64,000 nt of DNA, taken from assembly GCF_029360705.1 (NCBI RefSeq), contig NZ_JARKMX010000001.1:682001-746000 (forward strand), read 5' to 3'. Positions 37,612 through 46,440 of this stretch are shown one piece after another; within the stretch, counting starts at the first letter, position 1, and each line of letters begins with the position of its first letter. The DNA is from Paraflavitalea pollutisoli (GTDB taxonomy: Bacteria; Bacteroidota; Bacteroidia; Chitinophagales; Chitinophagaceae). A model generated the notes under the pieces. The model was not told where the DNA came from. It did no database searches and saw only the letters and a list, made by a program, of their open reading frames with translations. The translations under genes and the position numbers were made by a program.

Positions 37612-38613
37612 ATGGTGGCTACTGCCGACGACATTCGTCAACTCAACGAGAAGATCCAATACCATAGCACCTTTATCGATCGCCTCCGCGACGAGACTGC
37701 CCGGGTGATCATTGGCCAGCACACCATGCTCGACAGATTGTTGATCGGGTTGTTGAGCAATGGCCACGTATTACTGGAAGGTGTGCCCGGCCTCGCAAAA
37801 ACCCTGGCCATCAAGTCGCTGGCCCAGGCCATACGCGCCAAGTTCAGCCGCATCCAGTTTACACCTGACCTGCTCCCTGCCGACCTCATCGGTACCATGA
37901 TCTACAATCAGCCCAAAAACGAGTTCATGGTGCGTAAGGGGCCTATCTTCGCCAATTTCATCCTCGCCGACGAGATCAACCGCGCTCCTGCCAAAGTACA
38001 GAGCGCCCTGCTGGAAGCCATGCAGGAAAGACAGGTGACCATCGGCGATACGACCTATAAACTGGATGAGCCTTTCCTCGTACTGGCTACCCAGAACCCG
38101 CTGGAGCAGGAAGGTACCTACCCGCTGCCCGAAGCGCAACAGGATCGCTTTATCATGAAAGTGATCGTCGACTACCCCACCAAGGAAGAAGAACAGATTA
38201 TCATTCGGCAGAATGTGATGGGCATCCGCCCACCGGAAGTTGGCCAGGTAGTGACCATGGAGGAAGTATTGCAGGCCCGTGACCTGGTGCGCCAGGTATA
38301 CCTTGACGAAAAAGTAGAGAACTATATCCTCGATATCGTATTTGCCACCCGCTTCCCCGAAAGGTACAAGCTGGATAAACTGAAGCCGCTCATTGCTTAT
38401 GGTGGTTCGCCCCGCGCCAGCATCAACCTGGCACTGGCAGCCAAAGCCCATGCCTTCCTCAACAAGCGCGGTTTTGTGATACCCGAAGATGTACGCAGCA
38501 TTTCCAAAGACGTACTGCGTCACCGCCTCGGACTTACCTATGAGGCGGAAGCTGAAAATGTGAATGTAGAAGCTGTGATCGACGATATCCTCCGCGTAAT
38601 ACCTGTACCATGA
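37612..38613 (+). CDS. MoxR-family AAA+ ATPase
   Basis: 333 aa. MoxR-type Walker A GVPGLAKT, Walker B FILADEINRAPAKVQSALLEAMQE, sensor 1 LATQNPLEQEGTYPLPEAQQDRF, and a C-terminal lid with GGSPRASINLALAAKA. It is the first gene of the Bat (Bacteroides aerotolerance) type operon. MoxR ATPases act as chaperones with VWA partners, here encoded downstream. Its stop overlaps the next start by 4 nt. Confidence 0.94.
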   Translation: MVATADDIRQLNEKIQYHSTFIDRLRDETARVIIGQHTMLDRLLIGLLSNGHVLLEGVPGLAKTLAIKSLAQAIRAKFSRIQFTPDLLPADLIGTMIYNQPKNEFMVRKGPIFANFILADEINRAPAKVQSALLEAMQERQVTIGDTTYKLDEPFLVLATQNPLEQEGTYPLPEAQQDRFIMKVIVDYPTKEEEQIIIRQNVMGIRPPEVGQVVTMEEVLQARDLVRQVYLDEKVENYILDIVFATRFPERYKLDKLKPLIAYGGSPRASINLALAAKAHAFLNKRGFVIPEDVRSISKDVLRHRLGLTYEAEAENVNVEAVIDDILRVIPVP

Positions 38614-39485
38614 GTCTCACCACCGCCGAAATATTAAAGAAGGTTCGGGAGCTCGAGATCAAAAGCAAGAAGCTCACGCGCCACATTTTTACGGGCGAAT
38701 ACCACAGCGCTTTCAAAGGCCGAGGTATGTTGTTCAAAGAGGTGCGTGATTACCATGCAGGCGACGATATCCGTTTTATCGACTGGAATGTATCCGCCCG
38801 GTTCAACCACCCTTACAGCAAGGTATTTGAAGAGGAGCGGGAACTGACGGTGATGCTGATGGTGGACGTCAGCGCCAGTTCGCTGGTCGGCACTTCCAAA
38901 GCCCGCAAAAAAGACATGATCACCGAAATGGCCGCCGTGCTGGCATTTTCGGCGATCAGCAACAACGATAAAGTAGGGTTGATCTTTTTCAGCGATGAGG
39001 TCGAGAAATTCATTCCACCCAAAAAAGGGAGAGACCATGTATTGTACATGGTGCGTACCCTGCTCACGATGGAGCCTTCCCGAAAGGGCACCAGGATCGG
39101 TGAAGCGCTGCGCCGTTTCAACAACTCTACCCGCCAGAAATGTATTGCTTTTCTGCTGAGCGATTTTCTCGATGATAAATTTGGCGATGACCTCAAAGTG
39201 GCTGGCAAAAAACATGACCTGGTAGGCATCAAAGTGTATGATAAACTCGACATGGAGTTGCCAGCGGCCGGGATGTTGCAGGTACAGGATGCGGAAACGG
39301 GACAAGAGCAGTTGATCGATACCAGTGATTTCCGTGTGCGGCAGCAATACCAGGGCGCTTTCTTTCAACATACCAATTATTGCAAGGGTGTCTTTACGAG
39401 TGCCGGCAGCGACCTGTTGCACATCCGCACCGACGAAGATTATGTGAAGGTGTTCAAGAAATTCTTTGTAGGACGAAACAAGTAA
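38610..39485 (+). CDS. DUF58 domain protein (Bat operon)
   Basis: 291 aa, no signal peptide. It has GEYHSAFKGRGMLFKEVRDYHAGDDIRFIDWNVSAR, the diagnostic DUF58 block, followed by a VWA-like fold with MMVDVSASS. ATGA overlap with moxR implies coupled translation. In these operons DUF58 proteins are thought to be clients or partners of the MoxR ATPase. Confidence 0.92.
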   Translation: MSLTTAEILKKVRELEIKSKKLTRHIFTGEYHSAFKGRGMLFKEVRDYHAGDDIRFIDWNVSARFNHPYSKVFEEERELTVMLMVDVSASSLVGTSKARKKDMITEMAAVLAFSAISNNDKVGLIFFSDEVEKFIPPKKGRDHVLYMVRTLLTMEPSRKGTRIGEALRRFNNSTRQKCIAFLLSDFLDDKFGDDLKVAGKKHDLVGIKVYDKLDMELPAAGMLQVQDAETGQEQLIDTSDFRVRQQYQGAFFQHTNYCKGVFTSAGSDLLHIRTDEDYVKVFKKFFVGRNK

Positions 39486-39500
39486 TGGACTAATTTATAC

Positions 39501-40400
39501 ATGAGCCGGTTGGTACGAAATATAATAGCTGGGATTTGTTTACTCACCGTTTCACTGGGCCTGCAAGCCCAGGTGTTGGTCAGGGCATCCATCGACCGCG
39601 ATAAAATCGTGGTAGGTGATTCGCTGATCGTGACCCTCGATGTGCGTGCGCCTCTGGGCCAGGAGATCACCTGGTTTGCCATCGATTCCATTCCCCATTT
39701 TGAGTTTATCGGCAAAGGCAAGATCGATACGGCCGATAATGCCGATGGTAAGAAATGGGTACAGCAGGTAGTGCTCACCAGTTATGATTCCGGTTCCTGG
39801 CAGATTCCCATGTTGCCCATCCGGATCGGTGATAAGACCTACTACTCCGATTCGGTGGCCGTAGAAGTGGGTTATGCCAATGCCGACCTGACGCAGGATT
39901 ACAAAGACATCAAAGAGATACAGGAGGTACCCAATACCGACACCAATTATATCCCCTGGGTGATCGGCGGTGTTACATTGCTTGCTATTATCCTACTGCT
40001 GTTTATCTTCCTGCGAAAGAAGAAGAAAACAGTTCCGGTGGCTGCACCCGTTGCCCGGTTGACACCGTATGACGAAGCCCTGAAAGCGCTGGCCGATCTT
40101 AAAAAAGAAGACCTGCCCAATAAGGGGGAGGTAAAAACATATTATACCCGCCTCAATGATATCCTGCGCGCCTTCGTGCACCGTAAACTGCAGATCGCGA
40201 CTGCCGAGAAGACCAATGAAGAGCTGATCCGCGAGTTGAAAAAGCAACGGATGCATGAAGAGTATTACCAGGAGTTGTCGAATGCTTTACGAGTAGCCGA
40301 TTTCGTAAAGTTTGCACGCTACCAGCCAACGGCAGAAGACAACGACAAGAACCATACTATCATAGAATCGGCTATTAAAACACTTAATAATATCGCATAA
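39501..40400 (+). CDS. BatD-like membrane protein with DUF4381-like tail
   Basis: 299 aa. Signal peptide (to about residue 23), an exported beta domain (25-125) of BatD type beginning with VLVRASIDRDKIVVGDSLIV, one membrane helix (152-171), then a cytoplasmic helical part (about 185-299). In Bat operons this type of gene lies between DUF58 and the first VWA gene, as here. Probably a single-pass subunit of the Bat membrane complex. Confidence 0.82.
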   Translation: MSRLVRNIIAGICLLTVSLGLQAQVLVRASIDRDKIVVGDSLIVTLDVRAPLGQEITWFAIDSIPHFEFIGKGKIDTADNADGKKWVQQVVLTSYDSGSWQIPMLPIRIGDKTYYSDSVAVEVGYANADLTQDYKDIKEIQEVPNTDTNYIPWVIGGVTLLAIILLLFIFLRKKKKTVPVAAPVARLTPYDEALKALADLKKEDLPNKGEVKTYYTRLNDILRAFVHRKLQIATAEKTNEELIRELKKQRMHEEYYQELSNALRVADFVKFARYQPTAEDNDKNHTIIESAIKTLNNIA

Positions 40401-40403
40401 GCT

Positions 40404-41411
40404 TTGTTGTACAATTGGCTTCAACATATTGAATTTGCTTATCCCTGGGTATTTGCGCTCTTCCTGCTGCTACCTGCACTGGTGTATTGGTATTTCAAGG
40501 GATACCAAAAGCAACAGGGAGCCATCATGGTGTCGTCCACGGCTTTCTTCCGACCTGCCAACTCCTGGAAGAAGAACCTGCGTCACCTGCAGCTGGTATT
40601 GCGCCTGCTGGCGCTGAGCTGCCTGATCGTGGCACTGGCCCGGCCGCAAACGCGCAACGACGAGGAGTTGAAAATGGGAGAGGGGTTCGATATCATCCTT
40701 TGCCTGGATGTAAGTGGCAGTATGTCGGCCCAGGACCTGCTACCCAACCGCCTGGAAGCCAGTAAAGCACTGGCCGCCGAGTTTGTGGACCTGCGGCCCA
40801 CCGACCGTATTGGGGTTGTGATCTTCTCGGGTGAAAGCTTTACCCTGGTGCCGCTGACGACGGATAAGTCGATCTTAAAAGCACAAATATTCAATATACA
40901 GCGCGGGCTGCTGGAAGATGGTACCGCCATCGGTGATGGATTGGGCTTGAGTGTAGACCGGTTGAAGAACTCTACGGCGAAAACCAAGATCATTATCCTG
41001 CTCACGGATGGTGAGAACCAGGGCGGCTTGATCAGTCCGCTGGTGGGCAAGGACATGGCCCGGGCGCATAAGATCCGGGTCTATAGTATCGGTGTAGGTA
41101 CAGATGGCTACGCACCGGTGCCGGTGCCCGATGGCATGGGCGGTACGGTGATGCGCCAGCAGAAAGTGAATATCGACGAAAAGCTCATGCGCCTCATTGC
41201 AGAGGAGACCGGGGGCCTGTATTTCCGCGCCAGAGACAACGAGAGCCTCAAGAGTATCTACCGCGAGATCGATAAGCTGGAGAAGTCCAAAATAGAGATC
41301 ACGACCCTGAAACGCTATACAGAACGATACTTTCCGTTCGCATTGGCTGCCGCTGCCTTACTTTTGCTGGAAATTGTACTTCGGTACACCCTATTTAAAA
41401 AGTTTCCGTAA
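40404..41411 (+). CDS. VWA-domain protein BatA-like
   Basis: 335 aa. Two N-terminal membrane helices (about 16-30 and 63-79), a VWA domain with a complete MIDAS (DVSGSMS, Asp102/Ser104/Ser106; LLTDGENQGG), and a C-terminal helix. It starts 4 nt after the previous gene at a TTG codon (40404 or 40407); no ATG exists before the first helix. The usual batB, batC and batE genes do not follow; rsgA does. Confidence 0.9.
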   Translation: MLYNWLQHIEFAYPWVFALFLLLPALVYWYFKGYQKQQGAIMVSSTAFFRPANSWKKNLRHLQLVLRLLALSCLIVALARPQTRNDEELKMGEGFDIILCLDVSGSMSAQDLLPNRLEASKALAAEFVDLRPTDRIGVVIFSGESFTLVPLTTDKSILKAQIFNIQRGLLEDGTAIGDGLGLSVDRLKNSTAKTKIIILLTDGENQGGLISPLVGKDMARAHKIRVYSIGVGTDGYAPVPVPDGMGGTVMRQQKVNIDEKLMRLIAEETGGLYFRARDNESLKSIYREIDKLEKSKIEITTLKRYTERYFPFALAAAALLLLEIVLRYTLFKKFP

Positions 41412-41466
41412 TGAGCAGCGTGCGCCAGGATAATATGATCGTATTGACCACCTACAATAACCAGTT

Positions 41467-42393
41467 ATGAAAGCATTGGTGTACAAATCCACTGGTAGCT
41501 GGTATGTGGTGAAGACCGAAACAGGCGAGGTCTTGAATGCCCGTATCAAAGGGATCTTCAAGATCGATGGTATTACTTCTACCAATCCCATTGCTGTAGG
41601 CGATGAAGTGATCGTCCAAAAAGCAGATGATGCCGAAGGCGCGGTCATGGTTACCGATATCCTGCCCCGGCGCAATTATGTGACGCGGCAATCACCTTCC
41701 CATAAAAAGCATCACCACATCGTTGCTTCCAACCTCGATCAGTCGTTGTTGTTTGCTACCCTGCGTGATCCCAAAACATCCACGGGTTTTATCGATCGTT
41801 TTCTCGTGACCTGCGAGGCCTATCATGTGCCCGCCATACTGGTGTTCAACAAAGCCGATCTGTACAAAAAGAAAGAGCAGGAGCTATATGAAGAGCTCAG
41901 TGCCATGTACCAGGAGATCGGTTATACGACGATATTGATGTCGGTGCCGAAAGGTGAGGGCGTGGAGGAAGTGAAAGCCATGCTGAAGGATAAAACGACC
42001 CTGATGAGTGGTCATTCGGGGGTGGGTAAGTCGACGTTTATCAATTCGATCTTCCCGCATCTCAACCTGAAGACACAGGATGTGAGCGGGTGGAGCGGAA
42101 AGGGGATGCACACCACTACGTTTGCGGAGATGTTTGACCTGCCCTTTGGCGGCCGTATCATCGATACACCGGGTATGCGGGAGTTTGGCCTGGTGGATAT
42201 ATCCAAACAGGAGCTATCGCATTATTTTCCGGAGATGGCCAAGCTGATCAACGATTGCCAGTTCAACAATTGCCTGCACGTCAATGAACCGGGATGTGCC
42301 GTGAAGCGTGCCGTGGAAGAAGGTATTATTCACGAAGAACGATACTTCAGTTATTTTAAGTTGGTCGAAACGATCGACGATAAAGGATATTAA
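41467..42393 (+). CDS. rsgA: ribosome small subunit-dependent GTPase A
   Basis: 308 aa. N-terminal OB fold, then a circularly permuted GTPase: FNKADLY (G4) precedes GHSGVGKST (G1), then DTPGMREFGL (G3). The C-terminal zinc motif is C-x4-NNCLHVNEPGCAV. It assists late 30S maturation. It follows batA by 55 nt and ends 31 nt before a strong terminator. Confidence 0.96.
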   Translation: MKALVYKSTGSWYVVKTETGEVLNARIKGIFKIDGITSTNPIAVGDEVIVQKADDAEGAVMVTDILPRRNYVTRQSPSHKKHHHIVASNLDQSLLFATLRDPKTSTGFIDRFLVTCEAYHVPAILVFNKADLYKKKEQELYEELSAMYQEIGYTTILMSVPKGEGVEEVKAMLKDKTTLMSGHSGVGKSTFINSIFPHLNLKTQDVSGWSGKGMHTTTFAEMFDLPFGGRIIDTPGMREFGLVDISKQELSHYFPEMAKLINDCQFNNCLHVNEPGCAVKRAVEEGIIHEERYFSYFKLVETIDDKGY

Positions 42394-42423
42394 CCAATAG
42401 CCGGGTAGTGGCTAAAAAAAGCA

Positions 42424-42456
42424 AGAGGTCGTTATGGAAATAACGACCTCTTTTTT
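42424..42456 (+). terminator. intrinsic terminator after rsgA
   Basis: AGAGGTCGTTA pairs with TAACGACCTCT (6-nt loop), followed by a run of T. Confidence 0.92.
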
Positions 42457-42612
42457 GTTTCAGAAGTAAAAACTGTATGCTAAGCCAACGCTGGCCCAAT
42501 AACCTACTATGCTATCGCCTCCACAAAGGCAATAGGCAAAGCATGACCTGGGATCAGCTTGTCGGGCGGTAAAACTTTTTATGGCATGCAAGCGACAGAG
42601 GTAAGCACAGGC

Positions 42613-42945
42613 CTATGATACGTAGCGCCTGGTTTGGTGTACCAGTAATTTGCTTTCCAGGAAATTGGCGACTTCCACTACCGCGTCGTTGTCTTTGCGC
42701 ACGGCTTCACGAAACTTGGTGGGGTAGAGGGAAATGCCGGTGTAAATGTTGTAGTGCAGTGTGAGTATATGGTTCTTGTACAGGAAACTCCAGGTGAGCG
42801 TATCGAAATCGTCCTGTTTTTGGGTGAAGCGGATCTCCAGGTTGTCGGAGAGAATGTTGGCCACTTCGTAAAAGCGTTTCAGACCGCAATCGTCGTCTAT
42901 GATCGCTTCGGTGCAGCCGAAGTCGGTACGTAGCGTTAGGCTCAT
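42613..42945 (-). CDS. hypothetical protein, 110 aa
   Basis: From ATG 42945 (MSLTLRTDFG); upstream in-frame codons run through the 57-aa gene and are not used. Soluble, mixed alpha/beta, with no signal peptide: VANILSDNLEIRFTQKQDDFDTLTWSFLYKNHILTLHYNIYTGISLYP. It resembles a small conserved cytosolic family in Bacteroidota, but I cannot name it. It starts 56 nt after the 57-aa lipoprotein gene, in the same direction. Confidence 0.65.
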   Translation of the reverse strand: MSLTLRTDFGCTEAIIDDDCGLKRFYEVANILSDNLEIRFTQKQDDFDTLTWSFLYKNHILTLHYNIYTGISLYPTKFREAVRKDNDAVVEVANFLESKLLVHQTRRYVS

Positions 42946-43001
42946 ACAGTATGGATTTAGAGGTTTATCTATTGGGTACGAAATCGAATTCGTATCGGGA
43001 A

Positions 43002-43175
43002 TTACGCCTTGAATTTTTTCGCTTTCGGAACCTTCTCGCCACTGAGAATCCGTTCGGCACCCACATTCTTGCCATTGGAAGGACAACCAGATTTAGCCTT
43101 GAACAGGCTACAGGAACTGCTGCACAGGAGTATCATAATGCTGGCTGAAACAAGTACAAGTTTTTGGGTCTTCAT
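43002..43175 (-). CDS. 57-aa small lipoprotein
   Basis: ATG at 43175, TAA at 43002-43004. Starts MKTQKLVLVS, then a hydrophobic stretch and SSSCS (Cys22) or LLC (Cys18) as lipidation site. The mature part contains GCPSNGKNVGAERILSG and a Lys-rich end. The CP-x-GKNVGAE-x2-LSG pattern is one I associate with small Bacteroidota lipoproteins. Function unknown. It lies 73 nt downstream of the carbonic anhydrase gene. Confidence 0.72.
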   Translation of the reverse strand: MKTQKLVLVSASIMILLCSSSCSLFKAKSGCPSNGKNVGAERILSGEKVPKAKKFKA

Positions 43176-43248
43176 ATTCTTGGTGCCGTGGATTTTAAAC
43201 GCTGTTGTAAACTATAACGAAACTTCGGTAGTTGCAATAGGGAACTTA

Positions 43249-43779
43249 CTATTCCCCGGTTACCTGGTCACGAAACCAGTCTGCATACTTCATGTAATTG
43301 TTTGCTATTCTGTCTATTTCACCGTGTATTTGAGATTCGTCAATATTTTTTACTTTTTTCGCTGGCACACCTGCCCAAATTGTTCCCGAGGGTATCTGGG
43401 TACCTTCCAGTACGACAGCTCCGGCAGCAATGATGCTATGATGGCCGATAACGGCATTGTCCATCACAATAGCACCCATACCGATGAGCACGTTGTCTTC
43501 TATAGTACAACCATGTACGATAGCATTGTGGCCGATGGATACATTGTTGCCGATATTCGTTTCTGTTTTCTTATAAGTGCAATGCACGACGGCGCCATCC
43601 TGTACATTCACCTTGTTGCCCATGCGGATCTTGTTTACATCACCACGCACCACGGCATTGAACCAGATGCTGCAATCTTTGCCCGTCACTACATCTCCTA
43701 CGATCGTCGCGTTGGGCGCAATAAAATTATTCTCTCCAAAACTGGGATAGGTTCCTTCTACATGTAATATGACAGGCAT
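43249..43779 (-). CDS. gamma-carbonic anhydrase family protein
   Basis: 176 aa left-handed beta-helix with hexapeptide repeats throughout (NFIAPNATIVGDVVTGKDCSIW style). The three zinc-ligand histidines are in place: VHCTYKK and SIGHNAIVHGC. The family includes active gamma-carbonic anhydrases and YrdA/PaaY-like proteins of uncertain activity. Cytosolic trimer. A TATATTTG box lies 16 nt upstream of its start. Confidence 0.9.
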   Translation of the reverse strand: MPVILHVEGTYPSFGENNFIAPNATIVGDVVTGKDCSIWFNAVVRGDVNKIRMGNKVNVQDGAVVHCTYKKTETNIGNNVSIGHNAIVHGCTIEDNVLIGMGAIVMDNAVIGHHSIIAAGAVVLEGTQIPSGTIWAGVPAKKVKNIDESQIHGEIDRIANNYMKYADWFRDQVTGE

Positions 43780-43794
43780 AAATGATTATTTGTA

Positions 43795-43802
43795 CAAATA
43801 TA
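43795..43802 (-). promoter_or_regulatory. -7 box of the carbonic anhydrase gene
   Basis: TATATTTG on the minus strand fits TAnnTTTG and gives a leader of about 12 nt. Confidence 0.45.
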
Positions 43803-43887
43803 GGAAGGCTGCTGCTGAAATGGCGGGCCGGCTACGGGTCGCCCGTCGCAACGGGCGGGAGGCTGCCACCAACAACGCTGCAACCAG

Positions 43888-43895
43888 TATCTTTG
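43888..43895 (+). promoter_or_regulatory. -7 box next to the aminotransferase start codon
   Basis: TATCTTTG ends 4 nt before the ATG at 43900, the same geometry as mscS and nadE, so leaderless initiation is likely. No TTTG is visible at -33. Confidence 0.45.
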
Positions 43896-43899
43896 CGGC

Positions 43900-45090
43900 A
43901 TGAATCAACGGGAACTGTTCTATAGTCATGTGGCGCAAACCTCTACCGCCCCCCTGGCGCTGGAGATCGTGAAAGCGGAAGGATCGCTGTTATGGGATGC
44001 AGATGGTAAGGAGTATATCGACCTGATCGCCGGTATCAGCGTGTGTAACGTGGGGCACCGCCATCCACGGGTGGTGAAGGCCATCAAGAAACAGGCCGAT
44101 CAATACCTGCACCTGCTGGTGTACGGTGAATTCATCGAGTCGCCGGAAGTGCAATATGCTACCGCCATCACCCAGCACCTGCCTGGTTCCCTGAATTCCG
44201 TTTATTTCACCAACTCCGGTGCCGAAGCGGTGGAAGGGGCCATGAAACTGGCCAAACGCGCTACAGGACGTACCCAGATCATAGCCTTCAAAAATAGTTA
44301 TCATGGATCTACTCAGGGGGCGCTCAGCATCATCGGCGATGAATACTGGCGCCAGGCTTACCGGCCTCTGCTGCCCGATATCCTGCACCTGGATCATGGC
44401 AGCCAGGAGGCGCTCGATGCGATTACAGAGCAAACTGCCTGTGTGATCGCGGAACCCATACAGGCAGAGCGTGGTATTTATACGCCCACCAAAGCCTGGA
44501 TGCAGGCCCTGCGTAAAAAATGTACGGAGACTGGCACCCTGCTTGTGCTCGATGAAATTCAGACAGGCTTTGGCCGTACCGGCACCCTCTGGGCCTTTGA
44601 GCAATTCAATATTACGCCTGATGTGTTGTTGCTGGGTAAAGCATTGGGTGGCGGTATGCCGATGGGCGCTTTCATTGCCGGCAAGGAACTGATGATGAAC
44701 CTGGCCGATAACCCCGTGCTGGGGCATATCACCACTTTTGGCGGTCACCCGGTGTGCTGCGCGGCAGGCCACGCGGCCTTGAAAGTATTGCTGAAAGAGT
44801 CGCTGATCCAGGAAGTAAAAAAGAAAGAACAGTTGTTTCTCGACCATCTGCACCATCCGGCCATCAAAGCCATACGCTCCAACGGATTGATGATGGCCAT
44901 CGAATTCGATAGCTATGAAAGCAATAAAGCAGTGATCGATGCATGTATTGCCAACGGTGTACTCTCCGACTGGTTTCTCTTTGCGGCCAATTGTATGCGC
45001 ATTGTACCACCATTGACCATATCACCCAAAGAGATCAAAAAAGCCTGCAAGATTATACTGGCAGCCATTACGGCCAAAGTGCCGGCGTAG
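43900..45090 (+). CDS. class III (acetylornithine/ornithine-type) aminotransferase
   Basis: 396 aa. PLP enzyme with TNSGAEAVEGAMKLAKRATG, FKNSYHGSTQGALS, LVLDEIQTGFGRTGTLWAFE and the PLP lysine in LLGKALGGGMPMGAF. It resembles argD (12650) in length and motifs but lies alone, outside the arg operon, so it may act as ornithine, lysine or 4-aminobutyrate aminotransferase. It ends 4 nt before the convergent ridA. Confidence 0.88.
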   Translation: MNQRELFYSHVAQTSTAPLALEIVKAEGSLLWDADGKEYIDLIAGISVCNVGHRHPRVVKAIKKQADQYLHLLVYGEFIESPEVQYATAITQHLPGSLNSVYFTNSGAEAVEGAMKLAKRATGRTQIIAFKNSYHGSTQGALSIIGDEYWRQAYRPLLPDILHLDHGSQEALDAITEQTACVIAEPIQAERGIYTPTKAWMQALRKKCTETGTLLVLDEIQTGFGRTGTLWAFEQFNITPDVLLLGKALGGGMPMGAFIAGKELMMNLADNPVLGHITTFGGHPVCCAAGHAALKVLLKESLIQEVKKKEQLFLDHLHHPAIKAIRSNGLMMAIEFDSYESNKAVIDACIANGVLSDWFLFAANCMRIVPPLTISPKEIKKACKIILAAITAKVPA

Positions 45091-45094
45091 GGTC

Positions 45095-45610
45095 TTACTC
45101 CACCTCTACGATCACTTCCACCTCCACGGCAATATTGCCCGGTAGGGAACCCATGCCTACTGCGGAGCGGGCATGCTTGCCTTTATCGCCGAAGACTTCC
45201 ACCATCAGGTCCGAGTAGCCATTGATCACCTTGGGGTGGTCGGTGAAGTTGCCTTCGCAATTGACCATGCCCAGCACTTTCACAATGCGTTTTACTTTAT
45301 TGAGGTTGCCCAGTTCGGCTTTCAATACCGACAGGTGGTTGATGCCTGTTACGCGCGCTGCTTCATAGCCCTGTTCGATCGTCAGGTCCTTGCCTACTTT
45401 ACCGGTAATATTGGTGCCATCTGTTTTGGTAGGTCCTTTGCCCGAGAGGTACAGCAGGTTGCCGACCCGCACCGCATTCACGTAGTTGGCGATCGGCGAA
45501 GAAGGAGCTGTCAATACAATGCCTTTGTCTTTTAGTTTTTGTTCGACGTCTTGTGCCTGAATACCCATAGCTACGGAAGAAATAAATAGAGTGAGGAGGA
45601 ATTGTTTCAT
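45095..45610 (-). CDS. RidA-family protein with signal peptide
   Basis: 171 aa from ATG 45610 (MKQFLLTLFISS). Unlike cytosolic RidA it begins with a signal peptide ending GIQAQ. The YjgF/RidA fold follows (YLSGKGPTK, HARSAVGMGSLPGNIAVEVE with the conserved Arg). RidA hydrolyses reactive enamines/imines; the role of an exported form is unclear. It starts 4 nt after glpF and is probably the last gene of the glycerol operon. Confidence 0.88.
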   Translation of the reverse strand: MKQFLLTLFISSVAMGIQAQDVEQKLKDKGIVLTAPSSPIANYVNAVRVGNLLYLSGKGPTKTDGTNITGKVGKDLTIEQGYEAARVTGINHLSVLKAELGNLNKVKRIVKVLGMVNCEGNFTDHPKVINGYSDLMVEVFGDKGKHARSAVGMGSLPGNIAVEVEVIVEVE

Positions 45611-45614
45611 CCCG

Positions 45615-46346
45615 TTAAGATAGAAAATATTTGTACACACCAGCAGCCAGCAGCGCGCCTGCAATAGGGCCTGCAACCGGTACCAGGGCATACCCCCAGT
45701 CACTATCCCGCTTTCGTGCAATAGGAAGCAGGAAATGGATAATACGTGGCCCCAGGTCGCGGGCGGGGTTGATGGCATAACCGGTAGGCCCACCCAGGGA
45801 AACGCCGATGCCCAGTACCAGCAGCGCTACCGGTAGTGCATCGAGAGTGCCGAGCCCGTTAACGGGTTTGCTGAACAGCAAGGCCCCCAGCATCAATACA
45901 AACGTGCCGATGATCTCGGTGATGAGGTTGTTGGGCGTACTGCGGATAGCAGGCCCGGTGCTGAATACCGCCAGCTTCAAGTCGCCATCCTGCGTTTGCT
46001 CAAAATGCTGGCGATAGGCCAACCAGGTGAGTGTGGCGCCTACCATGGCACCAGCAAACTGGGCAAGGAGGTAGATCAATACATCTTCTTTCGGAAACAT
46101 GTCGAGGTAGGCCAGTGCCAGCGTTACGGCCGGGTTGAGGTGGCCGCTGCCGCCCAGTTTGACTGAGCTGTACACGCCGACAAAAACGCCCATGGCCCAG
46201 CCAAAGGCGATGACGATGAGTCCGCCGTTGTTGCCCTTGGTTTTGCTGAGCACTACATTGGCTACGACACCACTGCCCAGGATGATGAGCAGCATGGTGC
46301 CGATGAATTCTCCTACAAAATGGTTGTATGGCGCAATCGTATCCAT
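45615..46346 (-). CDS. glpF: glycerol uptake facilitator / aquaporin
   Basis: 243 aa, six membrane segments and two NPA half-helices: GSGHLNPAVTLALAY and TGYAINPARDLGPR. The Asp after the second NPA is the mark of glycerol-conducting aquaglyceroporins. It lets glycerol diffuse across the inner membrane; GlpK then traps it. Third gene of glpK-glpD-glpF-ridA. Confidence 0.94.
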   Translation of the reverse strand: MDTIAPYNHFVGEFIGTMLLIILGSGVVANVVLSKTKGNNGGLIVIAFGWAMGVFVGVYSSVKLGGSGHLNPAVTLALAYLDMFPKEDVLIYLLAQFAGAMVGATLTWLAYRQHFEQTQDGDLKLAVFSTGPAIRSTPNNLITEIIGTFVLMLGALLFSKPVNGLGTLDALPVALLVLGIGVSLGGPTGYAINPARDLGPRIIHFLLPIARKRDSDWGYALVPVAGPIAGALLAAGVYKYFLS

Positions 46347-46440
46347 AGTTGGTTGATGAAGGTTTATAGATGACTACAATGGTTTAAGCTTGGTCGTGGT
46401 GGCGGAAGACCTGTCCGCCTCGTTAGGCCTGATTGCCGGG

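Noticed and set aside
42460-42612. Minus-strand in-frame extension beyond the stop of the 110-aa gene ending YWASVGLAYSFYF, like an outer-membrane barrel C-terminus
   Set aside because: The upstream 110-aa protein is not barrel-like, and only ~15 residues look convincing; chance or an ancient remnant cannot be told apart.
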